44,260 nucleotides of DNA from Patescibacteria group bacterium (GTDB lineage Bacteria; Patescibacteriota; Microgenomatia; Woykebacterales; RBG-16-39-9b), in assembly GCA_022574495.1 (NCBI GenBank), contig JACZRW010000003.1, positions 1 to 44,260 of the forward strand, given 5' to 3'. The notes below the pieces were generated by a model, which did no database searches, had not been told where the DNA came from, and saw only the letters and a program-made list of their open reading frames with translations. The position numbers and the translations under genes are program-made. Positions 27,364 to 40,550 of the stretch are shown here, in pieces (the first letter of the stretch is position 1; each line of letters opens with the position of its first letter).

Positions 27364-29431
27364 AAGACAACTTTCCTGTTTCTCTTGCAGTAACTGTTTT
27401 GGGGATGTGCAAGTTTTTATTCTTTAATTCCAACATCTGATCACGCAGGAGAGCGGCGCTTTCAAAATCTAGATTTTCGGCTGCATGTTTCATTTCTTCT
27501 TCAAGATCTTTGGCGAGTTTTTTAATTTCTTTCTTTGGTACTTTGGTAAGATCAAGCTCCTCCACCGTACTTGCATCAGGTTGAATTTCTTCCAGCCTTT
27601 CACCAATATCATGAATCGCTTTTTTAATAGTTTCTGGAGTTATTTTGTGCTTTTTATTATAAACAAGCTGGATATTTCGACGACGGTTTGTTTCTTCTAT
27701 TGCTCCTCTCATAGAACCAGTTATCTTATCGGCATACATTATCACCTTTCCATCCACGTGACGAGCCGCTCTACCTGTAGTCTGAATAAGACTTGTTTTG
27801 GATCTTAAAAATCCTTCTTTATCAGCATCTAGTATAACCACCAGGGAAACTTCTGGCAGATCTAACCCTTCGCGCAGCAAATTTATTCCCACCAAAACAT
27901 CGAATTTTCCTTTTCGTAGATCGCGCAGAATATCTATTCTTTCCAAGGTATTTATCTCATGGTGGATATACATTACTTTTATTTCTCTTTCTGCTAGAAA
28001 TTCCGCTAAATCTTCCGCCATATTTTTTGTGAGCGTAGTGACCAATACCCGCTGTCCTTTAGAGACGCGATTTTTAATTTCTTCCATGAGGTCGGGGATT
28101 TGGCCTTTGGTTTTTCTAATTTCAACTTCGGGATCGATAATACCAGTGGGCCGGATGATTTGCTCCACTATTTGATCCGCAAGACTCAACTCATAATCCT
28201 GTGGTGTGGCGGAAGTATAGATTACTTGATTAAGTTTTCTGGAAAATTCTTCATAGTTCAACGGTCTATTATCAAGTGCACTAGGCAATCTAAATCCATT
28301 ATCAATCAATACACTTTTTCTGGCTTTTTCCCCGTGCCACATACCACGAATTTGAGGAACGGTCATGTGTGATTCATCAATAAAGAGTAAAAAGTCTCTT
28401 GGAAAATAATCCATTAGTGTAAATGGGGAATCCCCTGGAGCACGACCATCAAAATATCTTGAATAATTTTCTATTCCTTTTACAAAGCCAAATTGATCTA
28501 TCTGTTCAATATCAAAATTTGTCCTTTGCTCCAATCTTCTATACTCCACTACTTTGTCATTATTTTTGAAGTAAGCCAGTCTATCCTTTAAATCTTTTTT
28601 TATTTGGGTAAGTGGTGCTTGAAGATTTTCTTTTGGCATTACGTAATGACGAGCCGGGAAAATCATGGTTTCCTCTTGCTCTTCAATATTTTCAAAACTG
28701 GTCGGTTTTAACCTGTCTATTTTTTCAATAGAATCACCAAAAAAACTTACCCGAACAATAAATTGCTCATAAGAAGGGTAAATCTCTAAGGTATCACCCT
28801 TCACTCTAAAATTCCCCCTTTTCAGTTCAAGATCATTTCTTTCGTACTGAATATCTACTAATCCGCTTAAGACTTCTTTTAGCTGAATTTTTTGACCCTT
28901 GTACAGACTGATTACACTATTTTGATAGGAATCAGGAGATCCTATATTGTAGATACACGATACGGAAGCAACTATAAGTACATCCCTGCGTGTAAGTAAG
29001 GCTTTGGTTGCCGCTAGTCTTAATCTGTCAATTTCTTCGTTTATGGCAGCATCTTTTTCTATATAAAGATCTATCTGAGGAATGTATGATTCTGGCAGGT
29101 AATAATCGTAATAACTTACAAAATATTCCACTGCATTTTTGGGGAAGAATTCGCGAAATTCGCTGGCAAGCTGAGCCGCCAAAGTCTTATTGTGAGCGAT
29201 TACCAATGTTGGCTTTTGGGTTTGTTGAATGATGTTGGCCATAGAGAAAGTCTTACCCGTAGCAGTGGCCCCAAGTAAAACTTGGTGTTTGTAATTTTTC
29301 TTAATACCATCTACTAGTTTTTTTATTGCTTCCGGTTGATCGCCAGTCGGCTCAAATGGTTTCACCAATTCAAAGCTTTGGCCTTGCTTAGTTTTAATCC
29401 TGAACTTTGTTGAAGGATCAGATTTATCCAT
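27362..29431 (-). CDS. uvrB: excinuclease ABC subunit B
   Basis: FEPTGDQPEAIKKLVDGIKKNYKHQVLLGATATGKTF; FLLFIDESHMTVPQIRGM; LREGLDLPEVSLV. Confidence 0.97.
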   Translation of the reverse strand: MDKSDPSTKFRIKTKQGQSFELVKPFEPTGDQPEAIKKLVDGIKKNYKHQVLLGATATGKTFSMANIIQQTQKPTLVIAHNKTLAAQLASEFREFFPKNAVEYFVSYYDYYLPESYIPQIDLYIEKDAAINEEIDRLRLAATKALLTRRDVLIVASVSCIYNIGSPDSYQNSVISLYKGQKIQLKEVLSGLVDIQYERNDLELKRGNFRVKGDTLEIYPSYEQFIVRVSFFGDSIEKIDRLKPTSFENIEEQEETMIFPARHYVMPKENLQAPLTQIKKDLKDRLAYFKNNDKVVEYRRLEQRTNFDIEQIDQFGFVKGIENYSRYFDGRAPGDSPFTLMDYFPRDFLLFIDESHMTVPQIRGMWHGEKARKSVLIDNGFRLPSALDNRPLNYEEFSRKLNQVIYTSATPQDYELSLADQIVEQIIRPTGIIDPEVEIRKTKGQIPDLMEEIKNRVSKGQRVLVTTLTKNMAEDLAEFLAEREIKVMYIHHEINTLERIDILRDLRKGKFDVLVGINLLREGLDLPEVSLVVILDADKEGFLRSKTSLIQTTGRAARHVDGKVIMYADKITGSMRGAIEETNRRRNIQLVYNKKHKITPETIKKAIHDIGERLEEIQPDASTVEELDLTKVPKKEIKKLAKDLEEEMKHAAENLDFESAALLRDQMLELKNKNLHIPKTVTARETGKLS

Positions 29432-29638
29432 AATAATTAATTTTAGCGCAAAAATATTTTTATTTAAAGTGTGGGAAGTTGTGTTTTGATAACTTTTGAC
29501 CTTCTTTTACCTCTTTATACTCTGTTGACAGTCTCCGAAAATAGGACGACAATATAACCAGAAATTATGCGAACTAGAACTGCTTGGACTGATCGCAGAT
29601 TCTTCTTAATTTTTAATTCCGAGCGAAAGCGAGGCTAA

Positions 29639-30256
29639 GTGGCACCGGTAATTTACAAGAGACAAAGAGACCTTCTTCAATTTGTATCGCAATTCATGCA
29701 AAAAAGAGGCTATGCCCCAACATTGGCCGAAATTTGTGATGGCCTAGGCCTTCGTTCCCCGGCAACAGTTCACGAGCACATACAAAATTTAATTATAAAA
29801 GGAGTGTTAAAAAAATCTGAAGGTGTTCGACGAGGTATAGAAGTAATAGATCAAAGAGCCATGGGTTGGATTCCCTCCGCCGTCGAGCTTCCTCTAGTAG
29901 GTAAGATTGCCGCCGGTCAACCAATAGAAGTTATTGATGATCACACAGCGTCTGTGATAGTTCCACCAGATATGATCGGTGACAAGCGTTGTTATGTTTT
30001 ACAAGTAAAAGGAAATTCGATGGTGGAGGCAGCAATTTTGGATGGAGATTTTGTAGTAATTGAGCACCGAGAGACAGCCGAGAATGGTGATATAGTCGTT
30101 GCTTTGCTTAATGATAGTTTTGTAACCCTAAAAAGATTCTACCAGGAAACAGACCACGTAAGACTGGAACCAGCTAATTCTTCCATGAACCCTATCCTTA
30201 CCAGAAATGTAAAGATCCAAGGAAAAGTCGTCGGGGTGGTTAGAAGATATCACTAA
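29639..30256 (+). CDS. lexA: LexA repressor (GTG start)
   Basis: Winged HTH GYAPTLAEICDGLGLRSPATVHEHI; S24 protease GNSMVEAAILDGDFVVI. Confidence 0.93.
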   Translation: MAPVIYKRQRDLLQFVSQFMQKRGYAPTLAEICDGLGLRSPATVHEHIQNLIIKGVLKKSEGVRRGIEVIDQRAMGWIPSAVELPLVGKIAAGQPIEVIDDHTASVIVPPDMIGDKRCYVLQVKGNSMVEAAILDGDFVVIEHRETAENGDIVVALLNDSFVTLKRFYQETDHVRLEPANSSMNPILTRNVKIQGKVVGVVRRYH

Positions 30257-31481
30257 AAAACATTGATGCAAACATAAGTACAACTGAAATGGTCATTATC
30301 CCTACCGTAAACCAGGCCGTTATTTTTGTTAAGGTATTATTCACAAATTCCCCCATTATTTTTTTACTAGATGAGATTATTATAATTAAAATTAAAAGCG
30401 GTGGGGCCACTACTCCAGCCAGAATTTGGGAGTAGAAAAGGGCGGTGACTGGATTTATTTTTAATATGGCTATAGCTGTTCCAATGAAAAAAGTAGCTGT
30501 TAAAACTGCATAAAACCCTTTAGCATTATTTACTTTTCTACCTAGACCCTCGCTCCATCCAAATACTTCGGCAACTGCATAAGAAGATGAAGCCGCTAGT
30601 ACTGGAAGCGCAATCAACCCGCCACCCACAATCCCAATAGAAAATAGTAAAAAGGCTCCATTACCGGCAATAGGTATAAAGGCCTTCGAAATATCGGCTG
30701 CAGTAAGGGCGCTAAAATTTTCTATGGGGCTATCAGAAAAGAAAAGTACCGTAGCGGTACTAATAATAATAAAATAGGCAACTAGATTGGAAAATATGAA
30801 CCCGGGCGCTACCGCTAGGAATTTATTGCGCGCTTCACTTTTTGGGGTATGATCCTCTACCTCTTCAGACGTCTGCCAAAAAAATAAGTACGGTGTTATG
30901 GTGGTGCCTAAAAGAGCAGTAGCCGTGGCAAAGTATATAGGGGTAAATTCAATTCTAGGAATAAGAGTACTACTTAACACTAAACCCCAATCTGGTTTTG
31001 CCAATACCCCAGATGCAATATAAGCAAGGAACACAACAACTAGCCAAAGTAGAAGTTTAGATAACACTTTATAATTTTCAAACACTACTACATACCAAAT
31101 AATTAAGGCCAGAACAGGAATGAAAACCACTGATGGAATAAAAGTAATAAAACTATTTAAAACAGAACCCATTATAGATAAATCTGCTCCAATGGTTAGT
31201 GTATTAACAACAATAAGGGAAACCATAGAAATGACGGCTACTTTTCTACCAAAATGTTCCTCTATAATAGTGGTCAGCCCTTTTTTCTTTACGTCGCCAA
31301 TCTTTGCACTCATTCCTTGAACAACGATGAGTAGTGGTGTAGAAAGAAGAAGTAACCAAGCTAGAGCGAAACCAGTAGTTGCGCCGGTAATTGAGTATGT
31401 TGTAATACCAGATGGATCATTATCCGCACCACCAGTGATAATTCCAGATGAAGTTTTTTTAATCAAGTGAGAAGCTTTCAT
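30240..31481 (-). CDS. Nramp family divalent metal transporter
   Basis: GIITGGADNDPSGITTYSITGATTGFALAW; 11-TM pattern. Confidence 0.88.
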   Translation of the reverse strand: MKASHLIKKTSSGIITGGADNDPSGITTYSITGATTGFALAWLLLLSTPLLIVVQGMSAKIGDVKKKGLTTIIEEHFGRKVAVISMVSLIVVNTLTIGADLSIMGSVLNSFITFIPSVVFIPVLALIIWYVVVFENYKVLSKLLLWLVVVFLAYIASGVLAKPDWGLVLSSTLIPRIEFTPIYFATATALLGTTITPYLFFWQTSEEVEDHTPKSEARNKFLAVAPGFIFSNLVAYFIIISTATVLFFSDSPIENFSALTAADISKAFIPIAGNGAFLLFSIGIVGGGLIALPVLAASSSYAVAEVFGWSEGLGRKVNNAKGFYAVLTATFFIGTAIAILKINPVTALFYSQILAGVVAPPLLILIIIISSSKKIMGEFVNNTLTKITAWFTVGIMTISVVLMFASMFFSDIF

Positions 31482-31589
31482 CTAGCTTTTTTAAACTCCT
31501 TATATTTATGATAATAGTAAATATCACTAATTTTTAACTCTAGCAATTTAAGTTCAATAAATCTAGCTATAACCATGTATAATCACTCC

Positions 31590-32264
31590 ATGGGAAAACT
31601 CTACCTAGTCTCAACACCGATAGGAAACTTAGAAGATCTATCTATCAGAGCAATTAATACTTTAAAAAATGTAGATTTAATATTAGCGGAGGATACAAGA
31701 AGATCGTCTATATTACTAAAGCACTACTCAGTTAATAAATTATTATCGAGTTTTCATGAGCATAACGAAGAGAAAAAGCAAAACGAAATCATAGAAAAAC
31801 TTAAACAAGGACAAAATATTGCCTTAATTTCAGATGCCGGTACTCCAACTTTATCCGACCCCGGGTATAAACTAATCCGAGAATGTGTTAAGGAAAACAT
31901 CAAAGTAATTTCAATCCCCGGCGCTTCAGCAGTTATTACGGCGTTGGCTTCATCAGGATTACCTACAGATTCATTTTCGTTTTTTGGATACGCCCCAAAG
32001 AAGGGTGGGAAAAAAAGACTTTTCTACGAAAAAATGCACAAATCATTAGATGGTATCACCAGCACAGTAATATTATTTGAATCTCCATATCGCCTTGAAA
32101 AAACACTTCAAGAGCTGGCTAGTATTTTCCCTGAAAAAAACCTCGTAATAGCAAGAGAGCTAACCAAAGCTCACGAGGAAATAATTCGAGGTAAAGTAGC
32201 ATTTGTTGCAAAAATTCTTAAAGGAAAAAAGTTGAAGGGTGAGATTACCATTCTAATAAATTAA
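31590..32264 (+). CDS. rsmI: 16S rRNA (cytidine-2'-O)-methyltransferase RsmI (start moved from 31575)
   Basis: MGKLYLVSTPIGNLEDLSIRAINTLKNVDLILAEDTRRSSILLKHY; DAGTPTLSDPG. Confidence 0.95.
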   Translation: MGKLYLVSTPIGNLEDLSIRAINTLKNVDLILAEDTRRSSILLKHYSVNKLLSSFHEHNEEKKQNEIIEKLKQGQNIALISDAGTPTLSDPGYKLIRECVKENIKVISIPGASAVITALASSGLPTDSFSFFGYAPKKGGKKRLFYEKMHKSLDGITSTVILFESPYRLEKTLQELASIFPEKNLVIARELTKAHEEIIRGKVAFVAKILKGKKLKGEITILIN

Positions 32265-33815
32265 TAGATTCCTACCTGTCATTTCGGCTGGTTTATTATT
32301 ACCCATCAGATAAAGCAGAGTAGGGGCAACATCAGCCAAAGACCCAGACTGGAGCTGAATTTTTTTCTCCTTTAGTTTATCTGAAATTGCCAAAAAGGGT
32401 ACTGGATTTGACGTGTGCTCAGTATCGACTCCTTTTGTAATTGGATTAATCATTTGCTCTGCATTCCCATGATCTCCAACCAATACAACTGTGCCTCCCA
32501 TGGGGTAGGCTTCGTCAACAATTTTTCCTACACAATAATCTAAAATTTGTACCGCTTCGATAGTTGCCTTTAGGGAACCGGTGTGGGCAACCATATCGGC
32601 ATTAGCAAAATTTATTATATAAAATCCATAATGGGCTGTTCTTAATTTTTTTACAATAATATCGGTAATCGTGTGTGCCGACATTTCTGGCTTCAAATCA
32701 TAAGTAGCTACTCTTGGAGATGGTACATGAAGTCTATCCTCGTAAGCAAAAGGGGTTTCAATACCTCCATTAAAAAAATAGGTCACGTGAGCGTATTTTT
32801 CTGTCTCTCCTATGTGGAACTGTTGAACATTATTGGTTGACACAACCAAAGATAAAGGATTACTTATTAATGGTGCGGGAAAGGCTACATGGGCAGGTAG
32901 ATTGCGCTCATACTCTGTCATGGACACAAAGTAAAGATTTTTTATCTTTTCTCTTGAAAAACCAATAAATTCATCTAAAATAAATGCTTTCGTAAGTTGT
33001 CTAGTTCTATCAGGACGAAAATTAAAGAAAATAACACTATCATTTTCTTTTACAAATACCGGCGCTTTCTTTCCATCAGAAATTATGCAAGGCTCGATAA
33101 ATTCATCCGTTACATTACCTTTGTAAGATTGATCAATCGCCTCGAATGGGCTTCTAAATACTTTCCCACTACCTACAGTTATTGTTTTGTATGCTTTCTC
33201 TGTCTTATCCCAACGGTTATCTCTATCCATGGCATAGTATCTTCCCGAAATTGAAACCACTTGACCAATATTAATTCCCTTCAATTTTGCATCTAGCTCC
33301 CTAAAAAATTGTAGCGCAGATGAAGGTGGTGAATCTCTACCATCGGTAAATAAGTGTAGATACACATTACCTACTCCAGATTGCTTAAGAAGCCATAGCA
33401 GCGCGTATAAATGTTCTACACTGGAGTGTACTCCCCCTGAGCCCACTAACCCCAGTAAGTGAACATTAGAATTATTTTTCTTTACATTATAAATTGCTTC
33501 CTTAAAAACAAGATTTTTTAAAAAAGTTCCGTCCGCTATGGCCGTATTTATTCTAGGTAGATCTTGATAAACTATTCTCCCCGCACCAAGATTCATGTGC
33601 CCTACCTCAGAATTTCCAACCTCACCGTGGGGAAGACCTACAGACTCACCCGCTGCTTCCAAAACGGTGTGGGGAAACGATGAATAATATGAATCAAGAT
33701 TTGGTTTTTTGGCTGCTGAAATTGCGTTTACTTCCACTCCTCCTCCAGCAACTCCCCAACCATCTAGCACTATTAGTACCATTGGTTTTATGAAATTATC
33801 GGGCAAAGTTTTCAT
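32253..33815 (-). CDS. gpmI: 2,3-bisphosphoglycerate-independent phosphoglycerate mutase
   Basis: LIVLDGWG, GNSEVGHMNLGAGR, DGRDSPP, GDHGNAEQM. Confidence 0.96.
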   Translation of the reverse strand: MKTLPDNFIKPMVLIVLDGWGVAGGGVEVNAISAAKKPNLDSYYSSFPHTVLEAAGESVGLPHGEVGNSEVGHMNLGAGRIVYQDLPRINTAIADGTFLKNLVFKEAIYNVKKNNSNVHLLGLVGSGGVHSSVEHLYALLWLLKQSGVGNVYLHLFTDGRDSPPSSALQFFRELDAKLKGINIGQVVSISGRYYAMDRDNRWDKTEKAYKTITVGSGKVFRSPFEAIDQSYKGNVTDEFIEPCIISDGKKAPVFVKENDSVIFFNFRPDRTRQLTKAFILDEFIGFSREKIKNLYFVSMTEYERNLPAHVAFPAPLISNPLSLVVSTNNVQQFHIGETEKYAHVTYFFNGGIETPFAYEDRLHVPSPRVATYDLKPEMSAHTITDIIVKKLRTAHYGFYIINFANADMVAHTGSLKATIEAVQILDYCVGKIVDEAYPMGGTVVLVGDHGNAEQMINPITKGVDTEHTSNPVPFLAISDKLKEKKIQLQSGSLADVAPTLLYLMGNNKPAEMTGRNLLIY

Positions 33816-33910
33816 AAATTACTTACTTCATCATAGCTAAGAACTAGCATTAAATTCAACACCCAAAGACCCCTTGCAAGATATTTACATTTCTGGTAGT
33901 ATTCTTCGTT

Positions 33911-34276
33911 ATGCCAAATGATAATAAATGTACTACTCTTGTAATTTCCTGTATAGATTACCGATTCATAAGTTCTTGTCGAGATTACCTTTTAAAGATT
34001 GGGATAAAAGATAGGTACGATCTCCTCACTACTCCAGGCGCCTCCCTAAACGTCCAAAAGATAAAGGATGATATAAAAACTTCTCTTAAGGTACATGGCC
34101 CCAATGAGGTTTACATTTTTGATCATGATGATTGTGCAGTATACGGAAAAAATAACTCTGAAGAGAGACATATTCAAAATTTAAAAAAAGCAAAAGAGGT
34201 AATAAACAAAATTCAAAACGGTTTGAAAATCTATACTTATATAGTTAAATTTAATAAAGTGAAACAGATAAATTAA
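33911..34276 (+). CDS. beta-carbonic-anhydrase-like protein
   Basis: SCIDYRF (CxDxR) and DHDDCAVYG (HxxC) zinc-site motifs, PGAS; stop overlaps atpB start. Confidence 0.75.
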   Translation: MPNDNKCTTLVISCIDYRFISSCRDYLLKIGIKDRYDLLTTPGASLNVQKIKDDIKTSLKVHGPNEVYIFDHDDCAVYGKNNSEERHIQNLKKAKEVINKIQNGLKIYTYIVKFNKVKQIN

Positions 34277-35010
34277 TGAATATTGAACTTGCTCCAGAAA
34301 CATTATTTCAGGTCGGGTTTCTTCCGATAACAAATACTCTTCTTACCACCTGGATAACTATGGTAGTGATTGTTGGAGTTGCCTATGCCGCAACCAGAAA
34401 AATCTCCTTAGTACCAGATAAACCTCAGGCAATCTTGGAAATCGTTTTAGATTGGATATTTGATCTCGGAGTTGGTTTATCGGATCATATACGAGCCAAG
34501 AAATTTTTTAGCATTGTAGCTACATTTTTCATATTCATAATCTTCGCAAATTACTTGGGACTTTTCCCTGGTGTGGGTACGATCGGCTTTTACACTTTTC
34601 ATGGTCAGGAAGAGGTTTGGGTTCCTCTGATACGTCCTATGAATACCGATTTAAACGCCACTTTAGCCTTGGCTCTCATTTCAGTAGCAATGACTCACTA
34701 CTACGCAATTAGTATTTTGGGATTTGGTGCATACTTGGGTAAATTTTTTAGTCTGAATCCTGTATTTTTATTTGTCGGATTTTTGGAAATTATTGCTGAA
34801 TTTACTAAACTAGTATCGCTATCTTTCCGACTTTTTGGTAATATTTTTGCCGGAGAGGCACTTTTGGTGACCATTTCATCATTGTTTGCGTTTATATTAC
34901 CACTACCGTTTATCGCCCTTGAACTTCTAGTAGGTTTTGTTCAAGCAATGATATTTATGATGCTTACCTTAGTGTTTATGATTATCCTAAGCGAGAAGGC
35001 AACCCATTAA
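34276..35010 (+). CDS. atpB: F0F1 ATP synthase subunit a
   Basis: SLSFRLFGNIFAGEALL; position in operon. Confidence 0.95.
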   Translation: MNIELAPETLFQVGFLPITNTLLTTWITMVVIVGVAYAATRKISLVPDKPQAILEIVLDWIFDLGVGLSDHIRAKKFFSIVATFFIFIIFANYLGLFPGVGTIGFYTFHGQEEVWVPLIRPMNTDLNATLALALISVAMTHYYAISILGFGAYLGKFFSLNPVFLFVGFLEIIAEFTKLVSLSFRLFGNIFAGEALLVTISSLFAFILPLPFIALELLVGFVQAMIFMMLTLVFMIILSEKATH

Positions 35011-35031
35011 TGAATAGAATGGTGTTAAATT

Positions 35032-35256
35032 TTGAAGGGAGGTGTTTTTGTGGAATTTTCAATTAGTGGAGGATTAGTGGTAGCTTTAGGTGGTGCTCTT
35101 CCGGCACTTGCTATTGGACTTATTGGTATGAAGGCCATGGAAGCAATAGGAAGAAATCCTGATGCTCAGAGTAAAATTATGCCGGCTATGCTTTTAGGCA
35201 TGGCATTCGCCGAAGCAATTGCTATTTACGCTCTAGTTTTGGCATTCATTGGATAA
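35032..35256 (+). CDS. atpE: F0F1 ATP synthase subunit c (GTG at 35050 may be the true start)
   Basis: AIGRNPDAQSKIMPAMLLGMAFAEAIAIYALVLAFI. Confidence 0.95.
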   Translation: MKGGVFVEFSISGGLVVALGGALPALAIGLIGMKAMEAIGRNPDAQSKIMPAMLLGMAFAEAIAIYALVLAFIG

Positions 35257-35342
35257 AAAAAGGTTATTAGGTCGCTAGGATTTTGGGTTGCTAGGTGACA
35301 TACTCCTAAAAACCTAAGTACCCAATAACCTTATAGCCAATT
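35257..35342 (+). other. atpE-atpF intergenic stem-loop
   Basis: GGTTATTAGGT pairs with ACCCAATAACC at the two ends of the gap. Confidence 0.55.
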
Positions 35343-35348
35343 TAGTTT

Positions 35349-35840
35349 ATGGAAGTTTTAGAAAATTTTGGAGTACAACCAGTTTTATTACTAGCTCAGA
35401 TAGTAAATTTTATTATTTTACTATTTCTGCTTAAAAAATTCGCTTATAAACCAATTATGAAAGTGCTGGAAGAGCGCAGAATTAAAATCGAAACTGGTGT
35501 GAGACAAGCCGAAGAGGCAGAGAAAAAACTAATGGAAACCGAAGTAAGGCAAAAGGAGATTATTTCTGGAGCCGAGCAAGAATCATCTAGAATTATTCAA
35601 GAGACAAAACACGCCGTTAAAAAATTACAGGACGAAACCTTAGTTGAAACAAATAAAAAAGCCGAGGAAATGATGGATAGAAATAAAGAAGTTTTGCAAT
35701 TAGAGAAAGAAAAAATGATAAGTGAGGTGAAGATAGGAATGGCCGAATTGGTTGCCGAAACAACCAAAAAAGTAGTTGGTAAAACTCTTTCTCAGCAAGA
35801 AAATGAGCGTCTCGTAAGAGAATCACTTAAGAATATATAA
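35349..35840 (+). CDS. atpF: F0F1 ATP synthase subunit b
   Basis: N-terminal TM then long charged coiled coil; FAYKPIMKVLEERR. Confidence 0.93.
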   Translation: MEVLENFGVQPVLLLAQIVNFIILLFLLKKFAYKPIMKVLEERRIKIETGVRQAEEAEKKLMETEVRQKEIISGAEQESSRIIQETKHAVKKLQDETLVETNKKAEEMMDRNKEVLQLEKEKMISEVKIGMAELVAETTKKVVGKTLSQQENERLVRESLKNI

Positions 35841-35842
35841 TC

Positions 35843-36241
35843 ATGGGTTATTCAAAGCAAGATATTAAAATCGCCAAGAAAATTTTTGAAGGTAGTATTA
35901 AAGAAGGAAATATTGAAACATCAAGGTTATTTTCAATTATTTCTACCGTAAAAAAAATGAAACCGAATAAAGCACTGAATATTCTTCAGGCTCTGTTAAA
36001 AGAGGTAGTCAGTTTTTATAAAAAACAAACTTTATTAGTAGAAAGCTCATTACCACTTGAGCAAAGTTATTTAAGTGAGATAAAAAGAATTTTTGAAAGA
36101 AAAATTGGAAGACCTTTAACTATTGTTTTCAAGGAAAACAAAACCCTGATTGGTGGTATAAAAATAAAACTAGATGATAATGTGTGGGATTACTCGGTTA
36201 ATCAATCTCTAGAGGTATTTAAGGAGCGTGCAAATGGTTGA
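35843..36241 (+). CDS. atpH: F0F1 ATP synthase subunit delta
   Basis: Position between b and alpha; C-terminal [23 protein letters not shown]. Confidence 0.88.
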   Translation: MGYSKQDIKIAKKIFEGSIKEGNIETSRLFSIISTVKKMKPNKALNILQALLKEVVSFYKKQTLLVESSLPLEQSYLSEIKRIFERKIGRPLTIVFKENKTLIGGIKIKLDDNVWDYSVNQSLEVFKERANG

Positions 36242-37727
36242 TATTATAGGAGAATTAAAAAAAGAAATAGAAAAACTGGAAATAAGTAAAGAAGCTAAAA
36301 ATACTGGCATCATTACTGAAATTGGTGATGGTGTTGCCAAAGTCGATGGTCTATCCGACGTAGTCTTTAATGAATTGATAGATCTACCTAATAATTTGAA
36401 GGGTTTAGCACTAAACCTAGAAGAAAACAGTGTCGGAATTATTATTTTTGGAGATTATACTCAACTTAAGGAAGGTGACGAAGTAAGGTCAACTGGCAAG
36501 ATCCTTGAAGTTCCTGTCGGCGATTCTTTAGTAGGAAGAGTAGTAAATGCAGTTGGTGAACCAATTGATGGAAAAGGCCCCATAAAATCAACCAAAGCAT
36601 ACCCGGTAGAAAAAATTGCTCCTGGAGTTATCTCGCGAGAGTCTGTAAAAACCCCTCTACAAACAGGAATTAAAGCGATAGATAGTATGATTCCGATTGG
36701 TAGAGGTCAAAGGGAGCTAATTATTGGCGATAGAGGTTTGGGAAAGACGGCGATTACCATCGATACGATAATAAATCAAAAGGATTCGGGAGTAATCTGC
36801 ATTTATGTAGCCATCGGACAAAAAACTTCTAAAATAGCCCAGCTGATCAACACGTTGGAAAAAGCCGATGCTATGAAGCATTCGATAATCGTATCTGCAT
36901 CGGCAACAGATTCGGCCACCATGCAGTTTATTGCGCCATACGCTGGTTGTGCCTTGGGGGAATATTTTATGGATCAAGGAAAGGATGCTCTAATAATTTA
37001 TGACGATCTTTCAAAACACGCTTGGTCTTACCGACAACTTTCACTTCTATTACGAAGACCCTCCGGTCGTGAGGCATACCCTGGCGATGTATTTTATTTA
37101 CACTCTAGATTACTAGAAAGATCTGCAAAGCTAAATGAAGAAAACGGATCTGGTTCCCTAACCGCATTGCCGATAATAGAAACTCAAGAAGGGGATGTAT
37201 CGGCTTATATACCTACAAACGTTATTTCTATTACCGACGGGCAGATATTCCTTGAAGGAGACATGTTTTACGCCGGCACCAGACCGGCTATAAATGTAGG
37301 TCTCTCTGTTTCTAGAGTTGGTGGCGCTGCTCAAACAAAAGCAATGAAGCAAGTCTCCGGATCTCTGAGATTAGATCTTGCTCAATATCGCGAGTTAGCG
37401 GCATTCGCCCAATTTGGTAGTGATTTGGATGAAACAACCCAGAAAAGGCTCGAAAGAGGAAAAAGATTGGTCGAAATATTAAAACAATCTCAATTTGCTC
37501 CTATGAGCGTAGAAAAACAAGTTGTAATCCTTTTTGCAGCTACAAAGGGCTTTCTAGATGACATTCCCGTGGATAAACTAGACGAGTTTGAGCAGAAATT
37601 TTCTGATTTTATGAGTACAAGGAAAAAGAACGTGCTAGACACAATAATCAAGGAAGAATCTTTATCTAAAAAGACAGAGCAAGAATTAGAAAAATCAATT
37701 GAGGAATTCAAAAAGGGGTTTAAGTAA
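36234..37727 (+). CDS. atpA: F0F1 ATP synthase subunit alpha
   Basis: [37 protein letters not shown]. Confidence 0.97.
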   Translation: MVDIIGELKKEIEKLEISKEAKNTGIITEIGDGVAKVDGLSDVVFNELIDLPNNLKGLALNLEENSVGIIIFGDYTQLKEGDEVRSTGKILEVPVGDSLVGRVVNAVGEPIDGKGPIKSTKAYPVEKIAPGVISRESVKTPLQTGIKAIDSMIPIGRGQRELIIGDRGLGKTAITIDTIINQKDSGVICIYVAIGQKTSKIAQLINTLEKADAMKHSIIVSASATDSATMQFIAPYAGCALGEYFMDQGKDALIIYDDLSKHAWSYRQLSLLLRRPSGREAYPGDVFYLHSRLLERSAKLNEENGSGSLTALPIIETQEGDVSAYIPTNVISITDGQIFLEGDMFYAGTRPAINVGLSVSRVGGAAQTKAMKQVSGSLRLDLAQYRELAAFAQFGSDLDETTQKRLERGKRLVEILKQSQFAPMSVEKQVVILFAATKGFLDDIPVDKLDEFEQKFSDFMSTRKKNVLDTIIKEESLSKKTEQELEKSIEEFKKGFK

Positions 37728-37760
37728 TTAGGTTACAATAATGTATAGCCAAACAAACAT

Positions 37761-39991
<2,231 letters not shown>

Positions 39992-40121
39992 TTAGGATGA
40001 ATATCAAATTTCAAAGTTCAAATACTAAAAGAAATCCAAAACCCAAATGCTTAATTTTTTGACATTTAGTCATTTGAGATTGATTTATCATTTTGATTTT
40101 GGAATTAGGATTTTATAAAGT
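39992..40121. repeat. MITE/REP-like low-complexity imperfect inverted element in the atpD-atpC gap
   Basis: AAATCCAAAACCCAAATG facing CATTTGAGATT...GATTTTGGAATTAGGATTT. Confidence 0.35.
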
Positions 40122-40550
40122 ATGGATGGGACATCAAAATTTTTATTGCAATTAGTAACTCCCGAGAAAAAATCGTTCGATGACGTGGTTGATCAGGTCA
40201 CTATTCCTACTATCGAAGGAAATATCACCGTTTTACCAAACCATATGTCTCTGGTTACTTCTATCAAACCAGGCGAGTTAATTGTCAAACAAGGATCCAA
40301 AGAAACCAATATTGCTTCTGGTTTTGGATTCGCCCAAATCACCGGTCAACAAGTTAGTATCCTCACTGACCTCGCCGAAGAAGCTGAAAATATATCAGAA
40401 AAAGAAGCCGAAGAAGCTAGAAGGAGAGCTGAGGACACTCTTAAAGAAAAAGAAAGACTTTCCAGCGAAGAGTATGCTGCTGTTGCCGCCGCTTTGGAAA
40501 AATCCCTCGTTCGACTACGTGTAAAGAGACGTCACCGCCTAAAAGTTTAA
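40122..40550 (+). CDS. atpC: F0F1 ATP synthase subunit epsilon
   Basis: LQLVTPEKKSFDDVVDQVTIPTIEGNITVLPNHMSLVTSIKPGEL. Confidence 0.95.
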   Translation: MDGTSKFLLQLVTPEKKSFDDVVDQVTIPTIEGNITVLPNHMSLVTSIKPGELIVKQGSKETNIASGFGFAQITGQQVSILTDLAEEAENISEKEAEEARRRAEDTLKEKERLSSEEYAAVAAALEKSLVRLRVKRRHRLKV

